From: Rhizobium mesosinicum
Lineage (GTDB): Bacteria; Pseudomonadota; Alphaproteobacteria; Rhizobiales; Rhizobiaceae
Reading direction: 5' to 3'
DNA: 64,000 bases
Assembly: GCF_019511345.1 (NCBI RefSeq)
Contig: NZ_JAEUAK010000010.1
Span: 1-64,000 of the forward strand
Shown: positions 34,676-43,768 of the stretch, piece by piece
How positions within the stretch are numbered: position 1 is the first letter of the stretch
Layout: every line of letters starts with the position of its first letter
The notes under the pieces: model-generated
Told to the model about the DNA's origin: nothing
Seen by the model: the letters and a program-made list of their open reading frames with translations, nothing else
Databases searched by the model: none
Program-made: the position numbers and the translations under genes

Positions 34676-35587
34676 TCAAAGGTCGAGCGTGCCGGTTGCA
34701 ATCCGTACCGCCTGACCGCCGATCCGGGCATTCGAGATGGCTCCGCCTTCGATATCCATATGCAGGTGGATGAAGGACGGGCGGCCCATTTCCACGCCCT
34801 GCTCGATGAGGATCGGGTAGTGCCCGTCCGTCAACCGGTCGAAATGGTTGATCGTCCCCGAGAGGGCGGCGGCTGCCGAGCCGGTGGCCGGGTCTTCTGA
34901 AATGCCCATGCCGCTTGCAAACATGCGGGCATGGAACTTGGCGACATGGTTCACGCCGCCGCGACAGTAGATATAGGCCGAAGCGAGCGCGCCATCGACG
35001 AAGGGCACCGTCTTTTCCCAGAGCTGCGGGTCGAACTCCAGGCGCTCTGCCGCGCCGACGTCGTGGACCGGCACCATCAGGAAGGGAACGCCGGCACTCC
35101 AGATCGACGGCACGTGATTTTCGAAGCCGATCTCTGTTGTCTTCAGCGATAGTGCGTCGGCAATGCCGAGCTTGTCGAGCGGCAGCGATATCTGTTGGGA
35201 TTTGCGCGGCAGGTCGAATTCGGCAAAGCTCGCCTCGCCTTCGCGCAGCCGGACAGCGCAACGCACCGGCCCGACATTTTCTTCGAGGACCGAAACGAGG
35301 TCGAGCCTTGCAGACCCATGCGCCTTCTCCGCCAGCGCGATCGCCGTGCCGACCGTCGGATGGCCCGCAAAGGGGAGTTCACGGCCGGGTGTGAAGATGC
35401 GGATACGCGCGGTATAGGCGGGGTTGGCAGCGGGCTGCACGAAAACCGTCTCGGAGAGATTGGTTTCGCGGGCAATCGCCTGCATCGCCTCGTCATCGAG
35501 CCCATCGCCGTCAAAGATCACGGCCAGCGGATTGCCGGCAAGCTTGGTGTCGGTGAACACGTCATAGATGCTGTAGCTCAACGCCAC
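34676..35587 (-). CDS. PhzF family isomerase/epimerase-like protein
   Basis: A 303-residue protein of the PhzF fold (two diaminopimelate-epimerase-like halves). It starts LSYSIYDVFTDTKLAGNPLAV, with the catalytic Glu in ETNLSETVFV, FTPGRELPFAGHPTVGTA, and EDPATGSAAAALSG in the C-terminal half. It starts with GTG at 35587, supported by GGGAGG 6 nt before it. PhzF homologues outside phenazine clusters have unknown substrates, and no phenazine genes are present. It follows the Nudix gene in the same direction with 63 bp between. Confidence 0.92.
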   Translation of the reverse strand: MALSYSIYDVFTDTKLAGNPLAVIFDGDGLDDEAMQAIARETNLSETVFVQPAANPAYTARIRIFTPGRELPFAGHPTVGTAIALAEKAHGSARLDLVSVLEENVGPVRCAVRLREGEASFAEFDLPRKSQQISLPLDKLGIADALSLKTTEIGFENHVPSIWSAGVPFLMVPVHDVGAAERLEFDPQLWEKTVPFVDGALASAYIYCRGGVNHVAKFHARMFASGMGISEDPATGSAAAALSGTINHFDRLTDGHYPILIEQGVEMGRPSFIHLHMDIEGGAISNARIGGQAVRIATGTLDL

Positions 35588-35650
35588 ATCGGCCTCCCTG
35601 AATCGGTCATCGAGCCGCCAACCTGCCCGACAGAAAAGCCAAGTGCAAGC

Positions 35651-36397
35651 TTACCTGCTAAAATACCAGTCGATGATCGCCAGCATGGCGACGTTATAAG
35701 GCTGCGCGGCCGGATCGGCAGAGCGAATGGCAACCGCCCCGGCAATTTCCTTGTCGTCGGCCACCAGCATGTGGGCGCCGATGAAATCGACCATTTCATC
35801 CGCCGTCATATCGAAGCGGAACAACTTGAAGAGCGACACCGAACCGCGCACGTGGCCGGCATGCAGCCCCTCGCCCGCAATGGCGTCGGCAAGATCCAGC
35901 CCCGTTTCCTCCATCACCTCGCGGCGCATGTTGCTGTCGATATCGCAGCGCCCGCCCACCACATCTTCCGGCTCGAGCGAACCGGCTGCGAAATAGACCT
36001 GACCGGGGTTGGCCGTGTGCGCCCCCATGCGAATCGCGACCAGCGCACCATCCGAGGATTCCAGCACCGGATAGGCAAAGAGATGAATGGCGCCCTTCCG
36101 CTCCGGCTGCCTGCGCCACCACATGAAAGCCGAGAAGGGAACGATATAGGCTTCGCCTGCAATCCCCGCCTCGGAGAGCTTCAGCCGGTGCTGCAACACC
36201 ATGCGGCCATCGAAAAGCGCAGGGTTGGCGGCAATTTCGCGTTCCCAGTTCTCGCGGATCACCGATCGGTTGGCGACAAGGAAGGGATGATCGCCGTCCA
36301 GCACGCGCAAGTCGGTTCCTGCAACCGAAAATACTGTCCGCTCCGGGGGAAAAGCGGAAAGATCTTCTGAAAATTCCGTTGAAAAGCGCGCGGTCAT
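35651..36397 (-). CDS. Nudix hydrolase
   Basis: A 248-residue Nudix protein. The Nudix box runs from GSLEPEDVV to RREVMEETGLD (the G-x5-E-x7-REUXEE pattern with an insertion in the spacer), near residues 138-168. N-terminal 100 residues carry VFSVAGTDLRVLDGD and PFLVANRSVIRENWE, unlike ordinary ADP-ribose hydrolases, so the substrate is uncertain. Its start codon overlaps the stop of the upstream EEP gene by 4 bp (ATGA), so the two are translationally coupled. Confidence 0.88.
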   Translation of the reverse strand: MTARFSTEFSEDLSAFPPERTVFSVAGTDLRVLDGDHPFLVANRSVIRENWEREIAANPALFDGRMVLQHRLKLSEAGIAGEAYIVPFSAFMWWRRQPERKGAIHLFAYPVLESSDGALVAIRMGAHTANPGQVYFAAGSLEPEDVVGGRCDIDSNMRREVMEETGLDLADAIAGEGLHAGHVRGSVSLFKLFRFDMTADEMVDFIGAHMLVADDKEIAGAVAIRSADPAAQPYNVAMLAIIDWYFSR

Positions 36398-37503
36398 AAA
36401 AGATCCAATGTCATGACGACTGGGCAGTGGTCGGATGCCTTCGGCCTGTCCCAGCCGGTGCGCGGGTAACGCTCGACTTCCTGCCCCGGTGGGAAAATGG
36501 TGCGGTAGGGCTGTCCGTGACGGATGATTTCGGGGATGCGCCTGGCGTTAGTGGCGGCAAGTGTCGGCGACAGCCAGAGATAATCGAGCTGGCAGAGCCA
36601 CTGCTCCTCCGGCCCGCGCGCATGATAGAGCGTCCAGCGGTCGAGCGGAGCGCGGCGGCGCACGACATTTTCGGCAAATCCGTCCTGGCTGAAGACATCG
36701 AGCGCGCTCTCTGCTTCGTCCTGATGCTCGAACCGGTAGCCGGTGCCGCGCCGGCCGATCACATCGACCCGCTCCTGATAATCGTTCATGTCGCCGCAGA
36801 TAACGAAGTTCTTTTTCGCCGTATGCCCGGCGCCGAACCGGTTTTCGATGATGCGGCGAACGGCGCGCGCCTCCGCCCGGCGGATCGGCAGGGTCGATTG
36901 CCGCCCGTCCAGCCCGTCGCGCGGGTTGCCCATCGACTTGAAATGCACGACGTAGAGCGTCAGCGGCGCCCCGCCGACCCTCAAATCCAGTTCCAGGCAG
37001 TCGCGCTTGAAGATCTTGTCGTCGAGCCGGTTGGTCTTGCCGATCTCCTCGTCGAAGAGATCGAAATCGCGATAGGTCACCATCGCATGGCTCTTGATGT
37101 CCTTCAGTTCGATCTTTTGGCCGTCGCGCGTTTCCTCGCGCATCAGAACGGCGACATCGATGCCGCGGCTGTCATTGCCTTCGACCAGGTATTTCTGCCG
37201 GTAGCCGTTGCCGACCATGCGGTAGAGATAGCCATATTCGAAGGCCTGAAGGGCGGCCATACTGTCTATTTCCTGCAGGCAGAGAATATCGGCATCCGCA
37301 TCTGCAATGGCGAGCGCCGTCATCTGCCTGGTATCATCGGTCGAGGCGATCACCCGTGCTTGCTCGAGCTGCTGGTAGACGCCCTCAGTATTGACCTCGA
37401 AGAGCTTGATGACGCGGTCCTGCCGAAGCTGATTGCGATAGCCCGTGAAATCGAAACGGGTCAGCAGGTTCTCGACATTGAACGTGGCAAGGCGAAGCGA
37501 CAT
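36394..37503 (-). CDS. Endonuclease/exonuclease/phosphatase family protein
   Basis: A 369-residue metal-dependent EEP-fold hydrolase: residues RLATFNVENLLTRFD at the start, LCLQEIDS (Glu) near 77, the central VVHFKSMGNPRDG, FVICGDMNDYQ (Asp-x-Asn) near 243 and the terminal KASDHCPVVM (Asp-His). All key catalytic residues are present. Nuclease or phosphodiesterase activity cannot be separated by sequence. The 4-bp overlap with the Nudix gene suggests joint action on a nucleotide-type substrate, which is inference. Confidence 0.9.
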   Translation of the reverse strand: MSLRLATFNVENLLTRFDFTGYRNQLRQDRVIKLFEVNTEGVYQQLEQARVIASTDDTRQMTALAIADADADILCLQEIDSMAALQAFEYGYLYRMVGNGYRQKYLVEGNDSRGIDVAVLMREETRDGQKIELKDIKSHAMVTYRDFDLFDEEIGKTNRLDDKIFKRDCLELDLRVGGAPLTLYVVHFKSMGNPRDGLDGRQSTLPIRRAEARAVRRIIENRFGAGHTAKKNFVICGDMNDYQERVDVIGRRGTGYRFEHQDEAESALDVFSQDGFAENVVRRRAPLDRWTLYHARGPEEQWLCQLDYLWLSPTLAATNARRIPEIIRHGQPYRTIFPPGQEVERYPRTGWDRPKASDHCPVVMTLDLL

Positions 37504-37536
37504 CAGGCATTCCCGGTTGGATCGACGCCAACTACT

Positions 37537-37600
37537 AGAGCAATTTCAGCAAAAGTGTGCAGCGGTTTTTTGCGTCGGGAGTTGCGTGAAAACAGTTAAA
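37537..37600. repeat. Rhizobial intergenic repeat element
   Basis: The stretch AGAGCAATTTCAGCAAAAGTG through GCGGTTTTTTGCGTCGGGAGTTGC has an outer GCAA(T/C)T.C inverted pair and an inner AAAA/TTTTT pair. I recognise the pattern as one of the abundant short intergenic palindromes of Rhizobium genomes. It lies between the EEP gene start and the ABC ATPase stop. Confidence 0.6.
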
Positions 37601-37633
37601 ATCGGATACGCGCTTCGAAAAGCCGTTTGTCCG

Positions 37634-38653
37634 TCAGAGCCGCCAGCCGGCGCGGATAACGACGTGCACCGCCTCATCGGGCACGACAGCGACGCGGCTG
37701 TAAGCTCGCAACGTCTGGCCGTTGCCAAGCGTCAGCTTCACGGCATATCGCTCGCCTTCGAAGAGCACGGATTCGACGGTTGCATAAACCCCCTCCCCGC
37801 CGATGACGACATCTTCGGGCCGCACCAGAATATCCGCGCCATCGGTATTGGCAGCCTCCAGCGCATTCTCCAACTCGTCCCATTCGAGCTGGCGCTCACT
37901 GCCCATGACAGGAAGTGTGACGATCGCGCCGCGACCGATCAGCCCGCCGACCATGCGTCCTTCTGGCCGCGCATAGATTTCCGCCGGCGGAGCCACCTGC
38001 AGCAACCGCCCCTCGGACATGACAGCAACGTCGGTTGCGAGCGCCATCGCCTCGCTTTGGTCATGCGTCACATAGATCATCGTCGCGCCGGAGCGCTGAT
38101 GAAACTCGCGGAACGTCTCCTCCATCTCCTGCTTGAGATGCCGGTCGAGGTTGGCGAGCGGCTCGTCGAGCAGCACGACATCCGGCGATGTCACCAGGCA
38201 GCGGGCGAGCGCCACGCGCTGCCGCTGGCCGCCCGAAAGATCGGCCGGCCGCCGCTCGGCATAATCGACGAGGCGCACGGTCGACAGCGCCTCGCGTACT
38301 TTCGCCTTGTAGGTTTCGCCGGAGATACCGCGTATCTTCAGCGGATAGCCGACATTGTCGGCGACACTCATATGTGGCCAGAGCGCGTATGACTGGAAGA
38401 CCATCGCCATGTTGCGCTTTTCCGGCGGCAATGATTGCGAAGCGTCGGCGAGAAGCCGCTCGCCGAGGTGGATGGAACCGTCGCTCGGCGTCTCGAAGCC
38501 GGCGATCATCCGCAGAACCGTCGTCTTGCCGCAGCCAGAGGGACCGAGCAACGCCAGGAAGCCGCCCTCGCGCACATCGAGCGAAAAGCCGCTGACAGCA
38601 GCTCTGCCGGTGCCGAAATCCTTGGCAACCTGATTGAGGATCAGCTTCGCCAC
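37634..38653 (-). CDS. Iron(III)-type ABC transporter ATP-binding protein (FbpC/PotA-like)
   Basis: A 339-residue ATPase. Walker A LLGPSGCGKTTVLRM is near residue 38, the Q-loop VFQSYALWPHMSV, the signature LSGGQRQRVALAR, Walker B VVLLDEPLANLD and the switch His in YVTHDQSEAMAL all match. A TOBE-like C-terminal domain (about 245-335) follows. The start is GTG at 38653, overlapping the permease stop by 13 bp. It is the last gene of the leftward operon binding protein-permease-ATPase. The similar FbpC and PotA families differ in substrate, so the iron assignment is from context. Confidence 0.9.
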   Translation of the reverse strand: MAKLILNQVAKDFGTGRAAVSGFSLDVREGGFLALLGPSGCGKTTVLRMIAGFETPSDGSIHLGERLLADASQSLPPEKRNMAMVFQSYALWPHMSVADNVGYPLKIRGISGETYKAKVREALSTVRLVDYAERRPADLSGGQRQRVALARCLVTSPDVVLLDEPLANLDRHLKQEMEETFREFHQRSGATMIYVTHDQSEAMALATDVAVMSEGRLLQVAPPAEIYARPEGRMVGGLIGRGAIVTLPVMGSERQLEWDELENALEAANTDGADILVRPEDVVIGGEGVYATVESVLFEGERYAVKLTLGNGQTLRAYSRVAVVPDEAVHVVIRAGWRL

Positions 38654-40335
38654 GGCACCACTCCCTTGGGCAGATGTTTCGCCAGAAGCTCCAGAAGCAG
38701 CATCATGGCGACGACCATGAATACGACGAGCACGGAAAGTGCCGACGCGAGATCGGAACTGCCGCTGTCGTCGAGATTGTAGATCGCGACACCCAGCGTC
38801 TGCGTGCCCGCCGACCAGAGCAGCGCCGAGATCGTCAGCTCGTTGCAGGCAATCAGGAAGACGAGGATGACCGAGGCACCAGCCGCCGGCGCAATCAGCG
38901 GCACGATGATATCTCTGAGCCGCCGGAAGAAGCCGGCGCCGGACAGCCGTGCGGCCTCCTCCAGCGCCGGATCGAGCTGGTGGAAGGCGCTGACCACAGG
39001 CTTCAGGCTGACGGCGAAGAAGGAGGAGAAATAAGCGATCAGAATGATCCAGACCGTGCCGTAGAGCGTCACGTTCAGCACCGGGATCGGCGCTGCGAAC
39101 ACAAGGATGAAGCACACCGCCATGACGATGCCCGGCAGCGAATAGGGTATTTCCACAAGGCTGGAGACGATGCGCGACAACGCATCCCTACGGCGCGCGA
39201 GCGTATAAGCAGCAAGCACCGTGACGAAGAGCAGGCCGACCGCCGCCCCGCTTGCCAGTGACAGCGAATTGACGAAAGCCGTGCGCGTCACAGCCTGCCG
39301 GAAGAGGATTTCCTCGAAAGCATGGAACGTCATCGTCTTGAAGGTGAGTGGCACGCCATAGGCCGGCACCAGCGCTCCAGCGACGAGCGCGAAGAAGGGA
39401 GCGGCCAGCATGAAGAACAGCACGGTCCAGAGTAGCGGCGTGAAGACGAGCTTCCACCCGCCGAGTTCGAAGGCAGCGGTTGCGCCTGAAAGGCCGATGA
39501 CGCGATAATCGCGACCGCGCAGCGCCCGGTCCTGGATCGCGAGACCCGCAACCGAGATCAGGGCGATGATGGCAGACAGCAGCGCCACATCGCCGAAGGT
39601 GCGGCCGGTAAAGGCCGTGAACTTCGAAAAGATCAGCGTCGGCAGCGTGAAGATCGACGCAGGAATGCCGAGGATGGCAGGAATGCCGAAATTGCCGGTG
39701 CAGGACACGAAGGAAATCGCCGCTCCCGCAATGATACCCGGCAGCGATAGCGGCAGGATGATGTCGCGAAAGACCCTGAGGCTCGATGCGCCTGACAGCC
39801 TCGCCGCCTCGACCCCGTCGCGCGGCAAGGTCATCAGCCCTGCCCGCAGCGCCAGATAGACGAGCGGCGCATGCTGCACGCCATAGAGCAGCGCAATGCC
39901 ACCAACTGAGTAGAGCGGCTGCGGCGATCCCAGCGGCGGTGCGATATGCAGCGCCTTCAAAAGCGGGCTCGACGGCCCCGACATCTGCACCCAGGCAAGA
40001 GCCGTCACCTGCGGCGGGATCATCATCGGCAGCACGAAGAAGAAACTGAGCAGCCCCTTGGCCGGAATATCCGTCAGCGTCAGCAGATAGGCGAAGGCGC
40101 AGCCGATGGCGAGCGAAATGATCGTGCCGATGATAGCCGTGACGATGGTGTAATAGACTGCCGACCACACCATGGGATCGGACAGAACCACCATGACGCC
40201 GCCATTGGCGAAGGCCGAGATACCGACGACCGCGAGCCGCCCCAAGGGCAGCACGCTGAGGAAGAGAACCGCCAAAACAATAAAAGGAAACAGCCAGGCG
40301 GGCTGGCTGCTTCCCGCACGTACATAGCCCTGCAT
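38641..40335 (-). CDS. Iron(III)-type ABC transporter permease (fused two-half, FbpB-like)
   Basis: A 564-residue permease with about 12 helices in two homologous halves, each with the EAA-like loop (EAARLSGASSLRVFRDIILP in the first half, EEAARLSGAGFFRRLRDIIVP, given here by key residues, in the second). Two fused binding-protein-dependent domains in one protein is the FbpB pattern of iron-type importers. ATG at 40335. It overlaps the ATPase by 13 bp and starts 7 bp after the binding-protein stop. Confidence 0.9.
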   Translation of the reverse strand: MQGYVRAGSSQPAWLFPFIVLAVLFLSVLPLGRLAVVGISAFANGGVMVVLSDPMVWSAVYYTIVTAIIGTIISLAIGCAFAYLLTLTDIPAKGLLSFFFVLPMMIPPQVTALAWVQMSGPSSPLLKALHIAPPLGSPQPLYSVGGIALLYGVQHAPLVYLALRAGLMTLPRDGVEAARLSGASSLRVFRDIILPLSLPGIIAGAAISFVSCTGNFGIPAILGIPASIFTLPTLIFSKFTAFTGRTFGDVALLSAIIALISVAGLAIQDRALRGRDYRVIGLSGATAAFELGGWKLVFTPLLWTVLFFMLAAPFFALVAGALVPAYGVPLTFKTMTFHAFEEILFRQAVTRTAFVNSLSLASGAAVGLLFVTVLAAYTLARRRDALSRIVSSLVEIPYSLPGIVMAVCFILVFAAPIPVLNVTLYGTVWIILIAYFSSFFAVSLKPVVSAFHQLDPALEEAARLSGAGFFRRLRDIIVPLIAPAAGASVILVFLIACNELTISALLWSAGTQTLGVAIYNLDDSGSSDLASALSVLVVFMVVAMMLLLELLAKHLPKGVVPWRS

Positions 40336-40342
40336 GGGTCTA

Positions 40343-41320
40343 TTATTTCGAACCGAACAGATCCGTAAAGGTCTTCAGGTCCTTATCGGTGTTCTTCAGC
40401 GCCTCGGCGGCGTTGATGGGCAGAAGCTTGATCGTATCGCGTGCCGGGAAGCCTGCAGGCAGCTTCATGCCGTTACGAGCCGGGATATAGCCGAGCTTCA
40501 CGAAGCCTTCCTGGCCCTTTTCCGAGAGAACGTAATCGACGAACTTCTTGGCGGCATCGGCATTGTTGGTGCTGGCGAGAATGCCGACCGGCTCGGTCAC
40601 GGCAGATACGCCTTCGCTCGGGAAGACGAACTCGACCGGAGCACCCTTGGCCTTTTCGCGGATCGGCAGGTAATCGACGACCACCCCGTAAGCCTTTTCG
40701 CCCGAGGCGACGGACTTCAGCACAACGCCGTTGCCGCCGGAAGCGACAGCCGCATTATCGGCGAGCGACTTGTAGAAATCCCAGCCGAGACTTGGAACGG
40801 CAGCGAGCGTCTGCGCGTGAATGAGGGCTGCACCCGAAGCGAGCGGGCTCGGCATGGTGACGAGGCCTTTGGCTTCCGGCTTCGTCAAGTCCTTCCAGCT
40901 CGTCGGTTTCATGGTAGCCGACGTGTTGTACATGATGCCGGTGGTGATCAGCTTGGTGGAATAGTAGTAACCGCCGGCATCATAGAGCGCGGCGTCGTAT
41001 TGGGCTGCTTCCGGCGACTTGTAAGCGAGCAGCTTGCCCTCTTCCTTGAGGCGCTCGAGCGTCACGACATCGGCGATCAGGAGAACGTCGGCAACCGGGT
41101 TGCCGGCCTGGATTTCAGCCTGCAGCTTCGCCATGATCTTCGGCGTGCCGTCGCGCACCCAGTCGACCTTGATATCCGGGTTGGTGGCCATGAAACCATC
41201 GACGGTCGCCTGCGCATCTTCGTTCGGCTGGCTGGTGTAGAGAACGAGGTTGGCGGCGGAAGCCGGGATAGCGAGAAGGCTCGCGGCGAGAAGGGCTGCG
41301 ACGGAAACTAGAGTTTTCAT
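40343..41320 (-). CDS. Extracellular substrate-binding protein of an iron-type ABC importer
   Basis: A 325-residue periplasmic binding protein with a signal peptide (MKTLVSVAALLAASLLAIPA, cleavage after ASA). The mature start NLVLYTSQPNEDAQATVDGF is the ferric-binding (FbpA/AfuA) pattern. Tyrosines in DAGGYYYSTKLITTGI could bind metal or a phosphonate/phosphosugar ligand, because the same fold serves 2-aminoethylphosphonate and phosphoglycerate importers. It is the first gene of the operon. Call iron-type with caution. Confidence 0.85.
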   Translation of the reverse strand: MKTLVSVAALLAASLLAIPASAANLVLYTSQPNEDAQATVDGFMATNPDIKVDWVRDGTPKIMAKLQAEIQAGNPVADVLLIADVVTLERLKEEGKLLAYKSPEAAQYDAALYDAGGYYYSTKLITTGIMYNTSATMKPTSWKDLTKPEAKGLVTMPSPLASGAALIHAQTLAAVPSLGWDFYKSLADNAAVASGGNGVVLKSVASGEKAYGVVVDYLPIREKAKGAPVEFVFPSEGVSAVTEPVGILASTNNADAAKKFVDYVLSEKGQEGFVKLGYIPARNGMKLPAGFPARDTIKLLPINAAEALKNTDKDLKTFTDLFGSK

Positions 41321-41460
41321 GGAAGGTATCCTCGATGGTGATGCCCCTCCTTATTGGGGGTGTTTTACAGCGATGTGACAGGGCGTCGCAATGCCGGCAT
41401 GGCTCCTTTGCCGAAATTGGTCCGCTGATTATCCTCGCGCGGTAGCGAACGAAGGCGTAA

Positions 41461-41478
41461 GTTCACACAGGCGTGAAC
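41461..41478. promoter_or_regulatory. Inverted repeat GTTCAC-N6-GTGAAC
   Basis: Perfect 6-bp arms around ACAGGC, in the divergent region between the ABC importer (start 41320) and the aldo-keto reductase (start 41548). Size and form suit a dimeric regulator; it does not look like a Fur, Irr or RirA box I can name. Confidence 0.4.
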
Positions 41479-41547
41479 GCTTTGCTGTTTGACGGCGAGC
41501 CTTGCTGCGGTACGTCACTCAGGCCATTCTCATGAGGAGGAATTTCA

Positions 41548-42606
41548 ATGGAATATCGTTTGCTCGGCCGTTCCGGCCTGAAAGTTTCCACCGTGACCAT
41601 GGGCACGATGACCTTCGGCGGCGTCGGCTGGGCAAAGATGGTCGGCGATCTCGGCGTCCAGGAGGCCCGCCGCATGGTCGATATCTGCCTCGATGCCGGC
41701 GTCAACCTGATCGATACGGCCAACGTCTATTCTTCCGGCGAATCCGAGAACATCATCGGCGAGGTGCTCGGCGGCAAGCGCCCTGATGGAGTGCTGCTCG
41801 CCACCAAGGCCCGCTTCGGCATGGGCGACGGCCCGAACGATCGCGGCCTGTCGCGCTACCATCTGATCCGCGAATGCGAGGCAAGCCTCAAGCGCATGAA
41901 GACCGATGTCATCGACCTCTACCAGGTCCATGAATGGGATGGCCAGACGCCGCTCGAAGAGACGATGGAAGCGCTGGACACCCTGATCAGGCAGGGCAAG
42001 GTGCGCTATATCGGCTGCTCGAACTATTCCGGCTGGCACATCATGAAAGCACTCGGCATCGCCAACGAGCACAAGTACCAGCGCTTCGTCAGCCAGCAGA
42101 TCCACTACACGCTGGAAGCCCGAGACGCCGAATACGAACTGCTGCCGATCTCGATCGATCAGGGTCTCGGCGTGCTGGTCTGGAGCCCGCTCGCCGGCGG
42201 CCTTCTCTCCGGCAAGCATCGCCGCAATGCCGCCGCGCCGGAGGGCACCCGCCAGTTCGCCGGCTGGACCGAGCCGCCGATCCGCGACGAAAACCGCCTC
42301 TGGAACATCGTGGAGACGCTCGTGGCGATCGGTCAGGAACGCGGTGTTTCGGCTGCCCAGGTGGCACTCGCCTGGCTAATCGGCCGCAAGGCGGTCACCT
42401 CTGTCATCATCGGCGGCCGTACCGAGGCCCAATTCAAGGACAACCTCGCCGCCACGGACCTGAAGCTCTCAAATGAGGAGCGCAAGCGCCTCGACGACGT
42501 CAGCGTGCCGCCGGTCATCTACCCCTACTGGCATCAGCTGAATACGGCAAACGACAGGCTCAGCGAAGCCGACATGGAACTCTTCGCCCCGCATGTGAAG
42601 AAGTAA
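41548..42606 (+). CDS. Aldo/keto reductase
   Basis: A 352-residue NADPH-dependent aldo-keto reductase. The catalytic tetrad positions are visible: Asp in LIDTANVY, Tyr in the same segment (VYSSG), Lys in LATKARFG and His in YQVHEWDG. The NADP-binding C-terminal RKAVTSVIIGGRTEAQFKDNL is typical of the AKR family (Tas/YajO-like subgroup). AGGAGG lies 6-7 nt before ATG, the strongest ribosome site in the window. Substrate unknown. Confidence 0.93.
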   Translation: MEYRLLGRSGLKVSTVTMGTMTFGGVGWAKMVGDLGVQEARRMVDICLDAGVNLIDTANVYSSGESENIIGEVLGGKRPDGVLLATKARFGMGDGPNDRGLSRYHLIRECEASLKRMKTDVIDLYQVHEWDGQTPLEETMEALDTLIRQGKVRYIGCSNYSGWHIMKALGIANEHKYQRFVSQQIHYTLEARDAEYELLPISIDQGLGVLVWSPLAGGLLSGKHRRNAAAPEGTRQFAGWTEPPIRDENRLWNIVETLVAIGQERGVSAAQVALAWLIGRKAVTSVIIGGRTEAQFKDNLAATDLKLSNEERKRLDDVSVPPVIYPYWHQLNTANDRLSEADMELFAPHVKK

Positions 42607-42699
42607 GATTCCAAAGCATTGTATGGCGGAAAATCAGCGTCACAAAAGATGCATTTCCGCCATGCTATCGTGAACCCCTGCCCCACCACGAGGTTCGAC

Positions 42700-43743
42700 A
42701 TGCTCCGGAATTACAAGGTGCTGAAGGGTACGGCTTCGGCGCTCGCCCTTGACGATGACAACGATCCGCATATCGAAATCCGCATCGAGGCCGGTGGCGT
42801 CAGCTATCGCATCGCCATGAACGTGCGCTCGAAGGAATCACCGCACGACTTGCTCTACGCCAATGTCATGAATTTCCAGCACGCGGAGCTGACAGCTGAA
42901 CTCGCCGCCCTGCCGATGGGCCTCACGGATATCAGGGGCGACCGGCAGGATCTGGCGATCGACTATGTGCGCGGCGGGATGATCGAGCGCGAGGACATGG
43001 ATGTCGCCCCCTTCCAAATCGACGGACCGAAGAACGACTTGCGCGATTTCATCGAACCTATCGTGCAGGAAGGCATTGCCGACAAGAGCATCCATTTCTA
43101 CGCCTTCGGCGAAGCCTGGGGGCCGGAGAACAACAAGCCGGACGAATATTTCGGCTTCGAGCCCGGCAACGGCATCCACGATATCCATATGAATCAGGGC
43201 GACAGCGGCAGCTTCCGCGCCACCAACGCGCCCAATCAGGATGGCGCACTGCTCATCCATTTCTCGGATGAAGACCACTGGGCGGCTATCTTCCTCGGCT
43301 TTCAGTCGCAGAACTGGAATACCGACGCCAACACCGGCCATCCTGTCGGCGACAACAGAGGCGGCCAGGGCCGCGGCGAAGGCACCCGCCGCCCGCAGCC
43401 GATCGTCGCCTCGTCACTGCGCATCGTCGCCGCCATGATCAATCCGGTGAACCGCCCTGACGGTACCGAGGACGAGACGGTGACACTCGTCAATCGCTCT
43501 GATGTGGCGATGTCGATCGAAGGCTGGTCGCTGGAAGACGGCGAAGGTCGGCGGCAGAAATTGACGGGCTCACTCGCCTCGGGCGAATTCCGCACCATCA
43601 CGCTCGATCCTGAGAACGGCGGCCCGCAGCTTGCCAACAAGGGCGGCGACATCATCCTCATCAATGCCGATGGGGCAATCGCCGATCGGGTCGGCTACGG
43701 CAAGAGCGAAACCGCAAACGAAGGCTGGACGACGATCTTCTGA
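42700..43743 (+). CDS. DUF2278 (YukJ-like) protein with C-terminal lamin-tail domain
   Basis: A 347-residue protein. The N-terminal DUF2278 part (about 1-215) has MLRNYKVLKGTASALALDDD, NVRSKESPHDLLYA, the motif FYAFGEAWGPE and GNGIHDIHMNQGDSG. The C-terminal about 110 residues (from SSLRIVAAMINP to ADRVGYGKSE) form a lamin-tail-like beta domain, with VTLVNRSDVAMSIEGWSLED. No signal peptide. The family is uncharacterised; two-domain versions are known. It starts at 42700; an upstream extension is not conserved. Confidence 0.85.
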   Translation: MLRNYKVLKGTASALALDDDNDPHIEIRIEAGGVSYRIAMNVRSKESPHDLLYANVMNFQHAELTAELAALPMGLTDIRGDRQDLAIDYVRGGMIEREDMDVAPFQIDGPKNDLRDFIEPIVQEGIADKSIHFYAFGEAWGPENNKPDEYFGFEPGNGIHDIHMNQGDSGSFRATNAPNQDGALLIHFSDEDHWAAIFLGFQSQNWNTDANTGHPVGDNRGGQGRGEGTRRPQPIVASSLRIVAAMINPVNRPDGTEDETVTLVNRSDVAMSIEGWSLEDGEGRRQKLTGSLASGEFRTITLDPENGGPQLANKGGDIILINADGAIADRVGYGKSETANEGWTTIF

Positions 43744-43768
43744 TCGCCGCCCAGACCAATAGTCAGTA

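Noticed and set aside
34676-35587. Phenazine biosynthesis cluster around the PhzF gene
   Set aside because: No phzA-G partners are adjacent, and lone PhzF homologues are common in bacteria that make no phenazines.
40343-41320. Firm assignment of the ABC importer to ferric iron
   Set aside because: The same protein families move phosphonates, phosphoglycerates and other ligands, and no iron box is evident, so only an iron-type label is given.
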